Assembly (NCBI GenBank): GCA_963773735.1 | Contig: CAVZCK010000028.1 | Location: 105,940-169,939, forward strand | DNA: 64,000 nucleotides | Reading direction: 5' to 3' | Source of the DNA: CAVZCK01 sp963773735 | Lineage (GTDB): Bacteria; Pseudomonadota; Alphaproteobacteria; Rhizobiales; Rhodomicrobiaceae | Shown here: positions 1 through 8,305 of the stretch, piece by piece | Numbering within the stretch: position 1 is the first letter of the stretch | How the letters are laid out: each line of letters begins with the position of its first letter | The notes under the pieces: model-generated | What the model was told of the DNA's origin: nothing | What the model saw: the letters and a program-made list of their open reading frames with translations, nothing else | The model's database searches: none | Program-made: the position numbers and the translations under genes

Positions 1-259
1 GATGCTTGCCTCCGACGGTTCGCCGCCCACCTGCCTTTGCGCTGAATATTCATGGCCGTCGCCCCGGAAATGCCGAAGGCAGTGTCCGGGGTCTATTGGT
101 TTTTCAGCAAATTCCTACCGGAGTTCATAGCGATTGGGCCCCGGCTCTCACGGCCGGGGCGGCGCCGAATATCCTGCTGCGCCTTGCCAATGGTGATCGC
201 CAAGGCGGCGCGGGGCACGAACTGCGGCTCAACGCGTCCGCCTCATCGGCAACCGGCGC
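1..259. other. Left-edge stretch without a supported gene
   Basis: No reading frame here has protein-like composition; the frames are arginine/alanine/proline-rich products of high GC. A strong GC hairpin (GCCCCGGC / GCCGGGGC, positions 138-160, 7-nt loop) lies about 100 bases beyond the stop of the neighbouring minus-strand gene. It could act in its 3' end, but it has no U-tract, so it is not called a terminator. Confidence 0.4.
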
Positions 260-1177
260 TCAGGCGTGCGCCCAGGCCTCGCGGATGACGCGCTTGGTGT
301 TGGCGATGATCAGCGCGGAGGTCTCCTCCGCCAGCAGCGGGCGCACTTCGGCGCTGACGATGGGCGGATTGTCCTTGTTCAGAAGACCGTGCTTCAGCAG
401 CAGCTTGAAGTAATGGCAGACGTCCTTGGTATCCAGCGAGCCGCCGGGGACGCCGAAGCGCGGCTGCAGGTCGCCATAGAGGAAGTGCTTCCTATCCTCG
501 ACCACGCAATTGCCGATATGGAAATGCAGGAAGAAATCCTTCACCAGCGGAATGGCTTTTTCCGGCTTCTCCTTGAGCAGCGGGAAATGCGACAGATCGG
601 ATAACAGGCCGAAATTGTCGAACTCGTCCGCCACCGGCCGCGCCACCTCCGCCGCATCGGCGAAATGGCCGATCAGAAATTCCTTCTCGATGTCGCGGTC
701 GAAGATCTTCAGCGTGACGACCATGTCGCCATGCTGCTTGGTATAGCGGCAGATCTCGTAGAGAAAATCGATGAAATGCTTCTTCGCCTCGGGACGCTTC
801 TCGTCGCCTGGGTCTTTCCCCGAGCTGACGCGGAAGAAGGAGGCGCCGAATTCATAGGCCTCGTCGACGCATTTCTTGATGATGTGGAGGACGCGCTTGC
901 GCTCGGCCGGATCGAAGGCATGCGGATTGAGCTTCATCGGAAAGGCGGTCGGCTGCGTCGCATAGGCGACGGTCAGGTGCGAGACCGCCAGCATCTTGCG
1001 GGCGATGTCGCGGTCGCGCGTGTCCTCGCAGGGGCCGATCTCGACCGCCGTCCAGAAATCGTCCTCGCAGATCGTGCGCAGCGTCTCGACATAGGTCGCG
1101 TGCGACTGCATCAGCTCGGGAAACGCCTTAAAATGCACCAGCCCCGGCTTCATGTAGCCGTACATCAAGTCCTGCAT
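260..1177 (-). CDS. Sugar phosphate isomerase/epimerase-like TIM-barrel protein
   Basis: A 305-residue protein resembling the AP-endonuclease-2 / xylose isomerase-like TIM-barrel family. Metal-ligand-type positions are visible in LLSDLSHFP, HFHIGNCV and the C-terminal VSAEVRP strand. Family members isomerise or epimerise sugars and related hydroxy-ketones in the cytosol; the substrate cannot be read from sequence. The start is the ATG at 1177 (MQDLMYGYMKP) because GGAGGAG lies 8-9 bases upstream; an 18-codon longer in-frame extension lacks such a site. The gene stands alone, with a GC hairpin past its stop. The family call is fairly safe; substrate and pathway are unknown. Confidence 0.75.
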   Translation of the reverse strand: MQDLMYGYMKPGLVHFKAFPELMQSHATYVETLRTICEDDFWTAVEIGPCEDTRDRDIARKMLAVSHLTVAYATQPTAFPMKLNPHAFDPAERKRVLHIIKKCVDEAYEFGASFFRVSSGKDPGDEKRPEAKKHFIDFLYEICRYTKQHGDMVVTLKIFDRDIEKEFLIGHFADAAEVARPVADEFDNFGLLSDLSHFPLLKEKPEKAIPLVKDFFLHFHIGNCVVEDRKHFLYGDLQPRFGVPGGSLDTKDVCHYFKLLLKHGLLNKDNPPIVSAEVRPLLAEETSALIIANTKRVIREAWAHA

Positions 1178-1345
1178 GGGAATAGCTCCTCCCTCGGCGA
1201 CGCTTGTACTGTGGGAGTTACATTCAAACATATTTAGATCACTATGTCATCGGCCCATCGGGAGCCCCTGATGACGACGGATAGAGGCTCGTCATAAGGG
1301 GCAGATCCCGATCGTCATCAGCGTGCCCAGCGCAGCCGTCCGCCG

Positions 1346-1849
1346 TCACCCAGCCATCCGCTTGCCGGTCTCCAACAGCGATTTGAGATCGCTGAGAATC
1401 CACGGCCAGCCGCCAGCGCCCTGCGCCGGATCGCCGCCGCCGGAAACCATGCCGGCGACGATCGGTGCGCCCGCAACGTCATGGGTGATGGTCACGATGC
1501 AGGTTCCATCCTGGTTCTCCCTGATCTCATAGGTCAGGCGGGTTGGGGTTTCCGCCGCGGTGTTCGCGTCAAAGAGCGGATGCCAGGTTTGCACCAGCTT
1601 GCGCGGCGGGTCGCTTTCGATGACCTCGCCGACGATGATCTCCTCGGGCAGGCCCATGGATCGCATCTCCGCGCTTGCCTTATGGGAAAACCGGCCCCCC
1701 GCTTTCATATCGAATTCGACCCGGCCGCCATAGCCGTAGCGCTCGGTCCATTCCGGCTGGGTGATGGCGTCCCAGATCGCCTGGGCCGGAGCCTTGATGT
1801 AGACGCGGTAGACCTGAATGGTTGGGCTTTTATCCGTCACGATTATCAT
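1346..1849 (-). CDS. SRPBCC / AHSA1-family protein
   Basis: A 167-residue START-like (SRPBCC, Activator of Hsp90 ATPase C-terminal type) protein. It shows the typical N-terminal strand and helix (YRVYIKAPAQAIWDAITQPEW), the central GGRVEFDMKAGGRF hairpin and a C-terminal helix that closes the hydrophobic cavity. Such proteins bind small hydrophobic ligands or act as co-chaperones; the ligand is unknown. Its start overlaps the last 20 bases of the upstream ArsR-type regulator. ArsR-SRPBCC pairs are a recurrent two-gene arrangement in alphaproteobacteria, with the regulator controlling the pair. Confidence 0.85.
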   Translation of the reverse strand: MIIVTDKSPTIQVYRVYIKAPAQAIWDAITQPEWTERYGYGGRVEFDMKAGGRFSHKASAEMRSMGLPEEIIVGEVIESDPPRKLVQTWHPLFDANTAAETPTRLTYEIRENQDGTCIVTITHDVAGAPIVAGMVSGGGDPAQGAGGWPWILSDLKSLLETGKRMAG

Positions 1850-2165
1850 CCCTTTCTTCGAGCTCGGCCTTGAGCGCGGTGAGCGCTAAGACCTCGCGTG
1901 CCTTGTATTTGCCGATCCACCTCTCGTAGATCAACTGGATCGGGACGGGGTTGAGAAAGTGCAGCTTTTCCCGGCCCGACCGGCGCGTGACCACAAGGTT
2001 CGCCTCTTCCAGAACGCGCAAATGCTTCATGACGCCGAAGCGTGTCATCTCCAGCCCGGACTCCAGCTCCTTCAGCGTGCGGCCGTCGCGCTGGAACAGG
2101 AGGTCGAGCAGGAAACGGCGCGTTGGATCGGCAAGTGCCTTGAATACGATGTCATCGTCGGTCAC
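1830..2165 (-). CDS. ArsR-family winged-helix transcriptional regulator
   Basis: A 111-residue protein with the ArsR/SmtB winged helix over residues 5-85: FKALADPTRRFLLDLL, a recognition helix around MTRFGVMKHLRVLEEANLV and the wing VTRRSGREKLHFLN. There is no CxC metal-binding motif in the recognition helix, so it belongs to the non-metal-sensing ArsR group that pairs with SRPBCC proteins. It overlaps the SRPBCC gene by 20 bases and is presumably cotranscribed first. A palindrome 13 bases upstream of its start codon is a likely autoregulatory operator. Confidence 0.9.
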   Translation of the reverse strand: MTDDDIVFKALADPTRRFLLDLLFQRDGRTLKELESGLEMTRFGVMKHLRVLEEANLVVTRRSGREKLHFLNPVPIQLIYERWIGKYKAREVLALTALKAELEERDDNRDG

Positions 2166-2178
2166 GAGCGGGGAGAAT

Positions 2179-2198
2179 AGGTGACAAAATAGTCACCT
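2179..2198. promoter_or_regulatory. Probable ArsR operator palindrome
   Basis: A perfect inverted repeat AGGTGAC-AAAATA-GTCACCT (7-bp arms, 6-bp spacer) lies just upstream of the ArsR-type gene start. Its position and symmetry fit binding by a dimeric winged-helix repressor controlling the arsR-SRPBCC pair. The assignment is inferred from position. Confidence 0.55.
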
Positions 2199-2655
2199 GT
2201 CAAGATTGGGAATGATGGGCCTGCAGGTGGGGTCGTTGAAATCCAAATTTTCTGCATCGCACAAAAGGCGAGAATCCTCTTTCCGCAGCGATTACGCACC
2301 CTCGGACACGTCGCACGGCTCGCGCGTATCGAGGTGAACCGACCGAGGCTTCCCATTGGGACAAGAAAAGTCGCGTGTGTCAGGATTTCCTTACTCGCCT
2401 GATCGGTTCCCAAGCCATGTGCGTCGGAGCTGATCTACCGCGCCAACCGGTCACCGTTGGCACTAGCTAGCATCCAGGGGGCGTCGGCGACCACACATGG
2501 CGACACCTCCTTCGACTGGATGTTCGAGCGCTGACGGGTGCCCCAAGACAAGGTCCACCAGCGATCCGAAAAGTAAGAGATCCGCGAAGGGCCTCGAAAT
2601 CCGTTGTCGCGCAAGGCTGATCGCCCCTAAGCCGCTGAGGGCAGATCAGGAACGA
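2199..2655. other. Intergenic region without a supported gene
   Basis: Between the ArsR promoter and the tail of the HNH-like gene no frame looks like a protein. A short hairpin-forming stretch (GCCAAC / GTTGGC, about 2441-2462) followed by CACTAGCTAG is present. It weakly recalls the end of the CTAG palindromes described later but has no partner arm. Confidence 0.35.
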
Positions 2656-3432
2656 CTACAGACTGCTCGCTCCAAACCGAATTTGCTGCTGATCAAGAGC
2701 GACAGCACAATAGCATCCGTGGACCTGGCAATCTGAATAAGTCAGCGACTGGCCTAAGGGCGTGCGGCCAAAAACACTGTCGCCATTGCAAGCGAGTTCA
2801 TAGCCATTCATCGCCATGTTCAGACGCTCAATATAGAAGTTATCGGGGGGCTCGGTTCGAAGGACCAGCACGATTTGGCCTGACCCCTTGCGAATAAAAA
2901 TTCGATTTTTGATGGTTTCAACATCCCAATTCTCAATGCCAGCTCGCCATTCATTATCGACGATACAAAGAGTGGTCTTCCCCTCGTCGTCCATGAAGTG
3001 AGCGTTCAGACGAAATGGCGCCCCGACCGCCTCTGGCGGCGCGATAGACAAAATTGGCTGCCCGCCCAAACTGACAAGATGGAAGCAACCGACGGCGACA
3101 TTCGATCCGAAATGTATGGCTGGCTGTACTGCCTGCACGTCGAAGATTTCTCGGCAAAACCCCTTCTGCAGCGCGGCGGGGTTTTTGGCTGCCTCGAACA
3201 CCGTGAGGTCTGCAAGGACCCCGCGCCGTCGCTTACCCTCACAAGTGCCGCACAGATAATAGATATGATCAGCTTCATGCTTTTCCGCGTCGACGTACGC
3301 CGGGGCAATGTGGTCGTAGATGCAATACGCATTGCCGCACACCAAGCAACCGAACCCGGCGCGCTGACGCACTTCGCGTTTAACGCCATCGGGAATATCT
3401 CGCGGTAAGCCATGTTCGTTAACTGAGCTCAT
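2656..3432 (-). CDS. HNH-like zinc-finger protein, conserved hypothetical
   Basis: A 258-residue protein with an N-terminal HNH-nuclease-like zinc finger (residues about 18-70): CLVCG, then DH, then a histidine-rich stretch (EKHEADH) and a second CGTC. The spacing fits a degenerate treble-clef/HNH fold. The remaining 180 residues are beta-rich and unrecognised. GGGAGAG lies 7-8 bases before the ATG at 3432. It is a lone gene between two housekeeping blocks, somewhat lower in GC than its neighbours, which suggests acquisition. It could be a restriction-type or homing-type nuclease or a non-catalytic DNA/RNA binder; no partner genes are present. Confidence 0.55.
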   Translation of the reverse strand: MSSVNEHGLPRDIPDGVKREVRQRAGFGCLVCGNAYCIYDHIAPAYVDAEKHEADHIYYLCGTCEGKRRRGVLADLTVFEAAKNPAALQKGFCREIFDVQAVQPAIHFGSNVAVGCFHLVSLGGQPILSIAPPEAVGAPFRLNAHFMDDEGKTTLCIVDNEWRAGIENWDVETIKNRIFIRKGSGQIVLVLRTEPPDNFYIERLNMAMNGYELACNGDSVFGRTPLGQSLTYSDCQVHGCYCAVALDQQQIRFGASSL

Positions 3433-3874
3433 CGGCCACTCTCCCTCAGAATTTCTGCGACGCCTCGTTTGTCATAAGCCCGGAACCTGGGCGATTCGCA
3501 AACTTGTCGGAGCCTGGAGTTCGGTGCGTTTTGCATAGCTTATGCGAGTATTTTCCTAGGTAGCCATTTTAGCGCGAGGAGGCGGAATAAAAGGGCCACC
3601 CCGAAGGACGGCCGTTGCATAACTAGAAATTTATATAGTGGTCAGGTCTGCCCGGCGACCCGGCGACGATCTGCGAGCGGCAGAAACGAGGCGCAAGCCG
3701 AGGATCGCCGGGTTTTCACCCGCCGCTCCCGCACCGCAGCAATATGGCGTGAAAAGGCGCGCTCTGCCGCCCGCCAAGAGTTGCGCCGCAGCGAAAGCGG
3801 CGCTATCTGTTTCGCAGGTGCCGCAAGGCTTGCGGCCAATCTCACAATTTCGCATTTCCGCGGAAGGTCGGCAG
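3433..3874. other. Intergenic region upstream of gatC
   Basis: This stretch holds the promoter region of the gat genes. It includes an AT-rich segment (about 3590-3645, with ATTTATATAGTGG) that contrasts with the surrounding GC-rich DNA. No protein-like frame was found; a longer frame continuous with gatC (from 3638) has no homology-like content upstream of codon MKVDEATV. Confidence 0.4.
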
Positions 3875-4162
3875 ATGAAAGTCGATGAGGCCACGGTGCG
3901 CCACGTCGCGCGGCTCGCGCGCATCAAGGTCAGCGGGCAGGAGGCCAGGAGCCTGCAGCGTGAACTCAGCGCGATCCTCGACTGGGTCGAGCAGCTCGGC
4001 GAGGTCGACACCGCCGATGTCGAGCCGATGACCCGCGTCGAGGCCATGGCGCTGCCCAAGCGCCGCGACGAGGTGACGGACGGCGGCATTCCGGATCTGA
4101 TCCTCAAGAACGCGCCGCTGACCGAGGATCATTTCTTCCTGGTGCCGAAGGTGGTGGAGTAG
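3875..4162 (+). CDS. gatC: Asp-tRNA(Asn)/Glu-tRNA(Gln) amidotransferase subunit GatC
   Basis: A 95-residue GatC, the small subunit that holds GatA and GatB together in the GatCAB complex, which converts Glu-tRNA(Gln) and Asp-tRNA(Asn) to the correct amide forms. Family hallmarks are MKVDEATVRHVARLARI at the N-terminus, ILDWVEQLGEVDTADVEPM in the centre and the conserved end NAPLTEDHFFLVPKVVE. The ATG at 3875 is chosen because it gives the family's usual length. gatA starts 3 bases after its stop, so the two are cotranscribed. Confidence 0.95.
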   Translation: MKVDEATVRHVARLARIKVSGQEARSLQRELSAILDWVEQLGEVDTADVEPMTRVEAMALPKRRDEVTDGGIPDLILKNAPLTEDHFFLVPKVVE

Positions 4163-4165
4163 GCG

Positions 4166-5731
4166 ATGAGCGAGCTGACCGGCCTCACCCTTGCCGAGGC
4201 GCGCGACCGTCTGCGCAAGAAGGAGCTGACAGCGCGCGAGCTGACCGAGGCGCATCTTTCCGCGATCGAGGGCGCCAACGCCGCGCTCAATGCCTATCTG
4301 CTGGTGACCAGCGACAAGGCGCTCGACATGGCGAAGGCGTCGGATGCGCGGCTCGCCAAGGGCAAGGGCCTGCCGCTCGACGGGCTGCCGATCGGCGTCA
4401 AGGATCTGTTCTGCACGCGAGGGTGTGCGCACGACGGCCTGCTCGGCGATCCTCGACGATTTCCAGCCGGTCTATGAGTCGACGGTGACGCAGAATCTGT
4501 GGGACGCTGGCGCGGTGATGCTCGGCAAGCTCAATATGGACGAGTTCGCCATGGGCTCCTCGACCGAGACCAGCCATTTCCGCCCTTGCATCAATCCCTG
4601 GCGCGCGGACGGCAGCAACAAGCCGTTGGTGCCCGGCGGCTCCTCCGGCGGCTCGGCCTCGGCGGTGGCCGCGCGGATCGCGCTTGCCGCCACGGCCTCC
4701 GACACTGGCGGCTCGATCCGCCAGCCGGCCGCCTTCACCGGCACCGTCGGCATGAAGCCCACCTATGGCCGCTGCTCGCGCTGGGGCATGGTGGCCTTCG
4801 CCTCCTCGCTCGATCAGGCCGGGCCGATCGCGCGCACGGTGCAAGGACGCCGCGATCATGCTGCGCCAGATGGCGAGCCACGACCCGAAGGATTCGACCA
4901 GCGCCGCCAGCGCCCGTGCCGGATTTCGAGAAGGCGCTGGCGAAGAAGGTGAAGGGCCTGAAGATCGGCATCCCGAAGGAATACCGCATCGAGGGTCTTT
5001 CCGCCGAGATCGAGGCGCTGTGGCAGCAGGGCATCGACTGGTTCAAGGCGGCGGGCGCCGAGATCGTCGAGATCAGCCTGCCGCATACGAAATACGCCCT
5101 GCCCGCCTATTACATCGTCGCCCCCGCCGAAGCCTCGTCCAATCTCGCCCGCTATGACGGCGTGCGCTACGGCCTGCGCGTCAACGGCCGCGACATCATC
5201 GACATGTATGAGGAGACGCGCTCGCACGGCTTCGGCGCCGAGGTGAAGCGGCGCGTGCTGATCGGCACCTATGTGCTCTCGGCCGGCTATTACGACGCCT
5301 ATTACATCAAGGCGCAAAAAGTGCGCACGCTGATCCGCCGCGATTTCGAGGACGCGTTCGAGACCGTCGATGCGGTGCTGACGCCGGCGACGCCCTCGCC
5401 CGCCTTTGCGCTCGGCGAGAAAGGCGGCGATCCGATCGAGATGTATTTCAACGATATTTTCACCGTCACGGTGAACATGGCCGGGCTGCCGGGCATTTCC
5501 GTGCCGGCCGGGTTTTCCAAGACCGGCCTGCCGCTCGGGCTGCAGCTGATCGGGCGGCCGTTCGACGAGGAGACCATGCTGCGCGCGGCGCAGGTGATCG
5601 AGGATGCCGCCGGCCCCGCGCTGGCGCCTGAGCCGTGGTGGAATGCCGCCAAGCCAGCGCCCGGCGCCGTGACGAAACCCGCGGGGAAGCCGCAGGCCAA
5701 AGCCAGATCGCCGCGAAAGAAATCATCCTGA
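4166..5731 (+). CDS. gatA: Asp-tRNA(Asn)/Glu-tRNA(Gln) amidotransferase subunit GatA (three frameshifts)
   Basis: Amidase-signature subunit that releases ammonia from glutamine and channels it to GatB. The catalytic Lys region (GLPIGVKDLF), the Gly/Ser-rich stretch VPGGSSGGSASAVAA and SDTGGSIRQPAAF carrying the Ser-cisSer-Lys triad are all readable. The frame changes three times (near 4417, 4844 and 4905), each change explained by one extra base, e.g. ACGCGAGGG where ACGGAGGG restores CTEGVRTT. Corrected, the protein is about 520 residues with a basic Ala/Pro/Lys tail. Since the enzyme is essential in organisms lacking GlnRS, the breaks are probably sequence errors rather than inactivation. 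Confidence 0.9.
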
Positions 5732-5743
5732 CGGGTTTACCCG

Positions 5744-6061
5744 ATGTCCCAGCGCCCGCCCGAAGACTGCGAAAATATGGAACAGGTCCGCGCCGAGATC
5801 GACCGGCTCGACGCGGCGATCCTCGACCTGGTCGCCGAGCGCTTCGGCTATGTCGACCGCGCCTGGCAGCTCAAGACGCACCGCGCCGAGGCGGTGGTGC
5901 CCTGGCGCATCCAGCAGGTGATCGACCGCATGCGCGCCCGCGCCACCGAGCGCGGCATCCCGCCCGAGCTGGCCGAGGCGCTGTGGCGGCAGATGATCGG
6001 CTGGTTCATCCAATATGAGGAAGAAAAGCTGTCGAGCGAGCCGCCCGAGGACAAAATCTGA
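5744..6061 (+). CDS. Chorismate mutase (AroQ class, PchB-like)
   Basis: A 105-residue all-helical AroQ-type chorismate mutase converting chorismate to prephenate for phenylalanine and tyrosine synthesis. Visible family features are the first helix EQVRAEIDRLDAAILDLVAERFGYVDRAWQLK, with the active-site Arg and Lys, and the third helix with IPPELAEALWRQMIGWFIQYEE. Size and helix spacing match the small monofunctional isochorismate-pyruvate lyase/chorismate mutase family. It sits 12 bases after gatA, as in many Hyphomicrobiales, and is probably cotranscribed with it. No strong ribosome-binding site is visible, so coupling to gatA translation is likely. Confidence 0.85.
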   Translation: MSQRPPEDCENMEQVRAEIDRLDAAILDLVAERFGYVDRAWQLKTHRAEAVVPWRIQQVIDRMRARATERGIPPELAEALWRQMIGWFIQYEEEKLSSEPPEDKI

Positions 6062-6329
6062 GCGCATGGTGCGGCGCTATTGCGGCTTTGCAAGGGCGCC
6101 GGACCGGTTGAGCGAAACCCCCAAATTTTCGCTTGTCAGGTAATATTTTATACGCTTGTGTAGAGGCCGCCGGAGGGCCATGAGCGGGTTCGGTTTCGCC
6201 GCCGGGCATGATGGGCGGAGCGTATTTTTCCTCAGTAGCGCAATCTCGGGACGTAAGGGAGGCTCAGGCTTTCCTGCGCCTGATGCTTTTGCGGGGAATG
6301 CGCGTGAGACGAGGCACGGGGCTTGAGTG

Positions 6330-7811
6330 ATGACAATGCAACCACGCCAGGAAAATCTGATCGACGGCGCGACCGGCCCCTGGGAAGTCGTCATCGGCAT
6401 GGAGGTGCACGCCCAGGTCACCTCCAAGTCGAAGCTGTTCTCCGGCGCCTCGACCGAATTCGGCGGCGAGCCCAATTCCCACGTCTCGCTGGTCGATGCC
6501 GCCATGCCCGGCATGCTGCCCGTCATCAACGAGGAATGCGTGCGCCAGGCGATCCGCACCGGGCTCGGCCTCAAGGCGCAGATCAACCTCTATTCCGTCT
6601 TCGACCGCAAGAACTACTTCTATCCCGACCTGCCGCAGGGCTATCAGATCTCGCAATACAAGTACCCGATCGTCGGCGAGGGCAAGGTCACCGTCGACAT
6701 GAAGGACGGCTATTCCGTCGAGGTCGGCATCGAGCGCGTGCATCTGGAGCAGGACGCCGGCAAGAGCCTGCACGATCAGCATCCGGACTATTCCTTCGTC
6801 GATCTCAACCGCTCGGGCGTCGCGCTGATGGAGATCGTCTCGCGGCCCGATCTGCGCTCCTCCGAGGAGGCCAAGGCCTATATCACCAAGCTGCGCACCA
6901 TCCTGCGCTATCTCGGCACCTGCGACGGCAATATGGAGCAGGGCTCCTTGCGCGCCGACGTCAATGTCTCGGTGCGCAAGCCGGGCGAGCCCTACGGCAC
7001 GCGCTGCGAGATCAAGAACGTCAATTCCATCCGCTTCATCGGCCAGGCCATCGATTACGAGGCGCGCCGCCAGATCGGCATCCTCGAGGCCGGCGGCAGC
7101 GATCGATCAGGAGACGCGGCTGTTCGATCCCAAGCTGCGGCGAGACCCGCTCCATGCGCTCCAAGGAGGAGGCGCATGATTACCGCTATTTCCCCGATCC
7201 CGACCTCTTGCCGCTGGAGCTGACGCAGGACTATGTCGATGAGGTCGCCGGCGCGCTGCCCGAGTTGCCCGACGAGAAGAAGGCGCGCTTCATCGAGGAT
7301 TTCGGCCTCTCGGCCTATGACGCCGGCGTGCTGGTCGCCGACAAGGAGACGGCCGAGTATTTCGAGGCGGTGGCCGGCGGGGCGCGACGCGAAGACGGCC
7401 GCCAATTGGGTGACCGGCGATCTGTTCGGCGCGCTCAACCGCACGGGGCGGAGCATCGCCGACAGCCCGGTCGAGCGCCGCGCATCTCGGCGAGCTGATC
7501 GACCTGATCGCCAAGAACGTCATCTCCGGCCGCATCGCCAAGGATGTGTTCGAGATCATGGTCGAGACCGGAGAGGCGCCCGGCCAAGATCGTCGAGAGC
7601 CGCGGCCTCAAGCAGGTCACCGACACCGGCGCCATCGAGAAGGTCGTCGATGAGATCATCGCCGCCAACCCCAAGCAGGTGGAGCAGGTGAAGGCCAAGC
7701 CGCAGACGCTTCGGCTGGTTCGTCGGCCAGGTGATGAAGGCGACCGGCGGCAAGGCCAACCCGGCGGCGGTGAATGCGATTTTGCGGAAGAAGCTCGGTG
7801 TGGAGGAGTGA
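6330..7811 (+). CDS. gatB: Asp-tRNA(Asn)/Glu-tRNA(Gln) amidotransferase subunit GatB (six frameshifts)
   Basis: GatB activates the tRNA-bound Glu or Asp by phosphorylation and transfers ammonia delivered from GatA. Conserved segments are WEVVIGMEVHAQV at the start, KNYFYPDLPQGYQISQY, the SRPDLRS region, LRADVNVSVR and the C-terminal YqeY-like tRNA-binding domain ending in NAILRKKLGVEE. Six frame changes occur near 7101, 7137, 7381, 7472, 7580 and 7711; every one is restored by removing a single base. Corrected length is about 491 residues, as usual for the family. The first 260 codons are clean and all breaks crowd into the last 700 bases. The start is ATG at 6330 or, less likely, 6336. Confidence 0.9.
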
Positions 7812-7984
7812 GAGAGCTTCATTGACCTTTCGGGAACCTCCGCATCGAACTTCCGTCCGCCACAACTCCGCGCATATCGTTGGGGCGGAGGGTTGACTGA
7901 CTTGGGGCAATTTTGTGCCGTACGTGATCAGGCGAAGGGGGCTGTGTTTGTCAAACGATTGATTCCGATATTGTAATTACAGTA

Positions 7985-8225
7985 TTGACACGCCACCCTA
8001 CCCCAACCTACTAAATGATTTCTTGCGAGAGCGCTGCACCGACGGCAGAGGACCGTCGGTACGTTTCCTGGCAAGAAAGTGGCCGCTTCCGAAGGTTATC
8101 GGCGGCGGTCGAACTCAGCCTAGGCTCTCCGTTCGCCTAGGCTATATGAAGCGAGAGCCGCTCCCCCGAAACCAATGGGTAGCGGCTGATGAGACCTAGG
8201 CGTGAAGCGATAAATTGCCTAGGCT
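7985..8225. repeat. Hairpins and four CCTAGGC palindromes in non-coding DNA after gatB
   Basis: This gene-free interval is highly structured. It has a TTGACA (7985-7990) placed like a -35 box, with TACTAA about 18 bases later. Next come a perfect hairpin ACCGACGG / CCGTCGGT with a 7-nt loop (8038-8060) and a second hairpin AGCCGCTCCC / GGG-T-AGCGGCT (8156-8187). Four copies of the palindrome (A)GCCTAGGC(T) lie at 8117, 8135, 8195 and 8217. The layout could be a small structured RNA with protein-binding repeats, or a relic of an insertion. No protein frame is supported in 7812-8305. Confidence 0.4.
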
Positions 8226-8305
8226 CTGCAAGTACTCGATTGTCATCGTGGCGCCCTGTCCGTTCGGCGGGCAGGGCAAATTAATTAGAACAGTGCCTGC
8301 CGGTC

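Noticed and set aside
3638..3874. An 79-codon in-frame N-terminal extension of gatC
   Set aside because: Its composition is Arg/Ala/Pro-rich and unrelated to GatC; MKVDEATV at 3875 gives the standard protein.
4166..7811. gatA and gatB as true pseudogenes
   Set aside because: Both sides of each break remain fully conserved and all breaks need only one base removed; loss of both essential subunits is not plausible.
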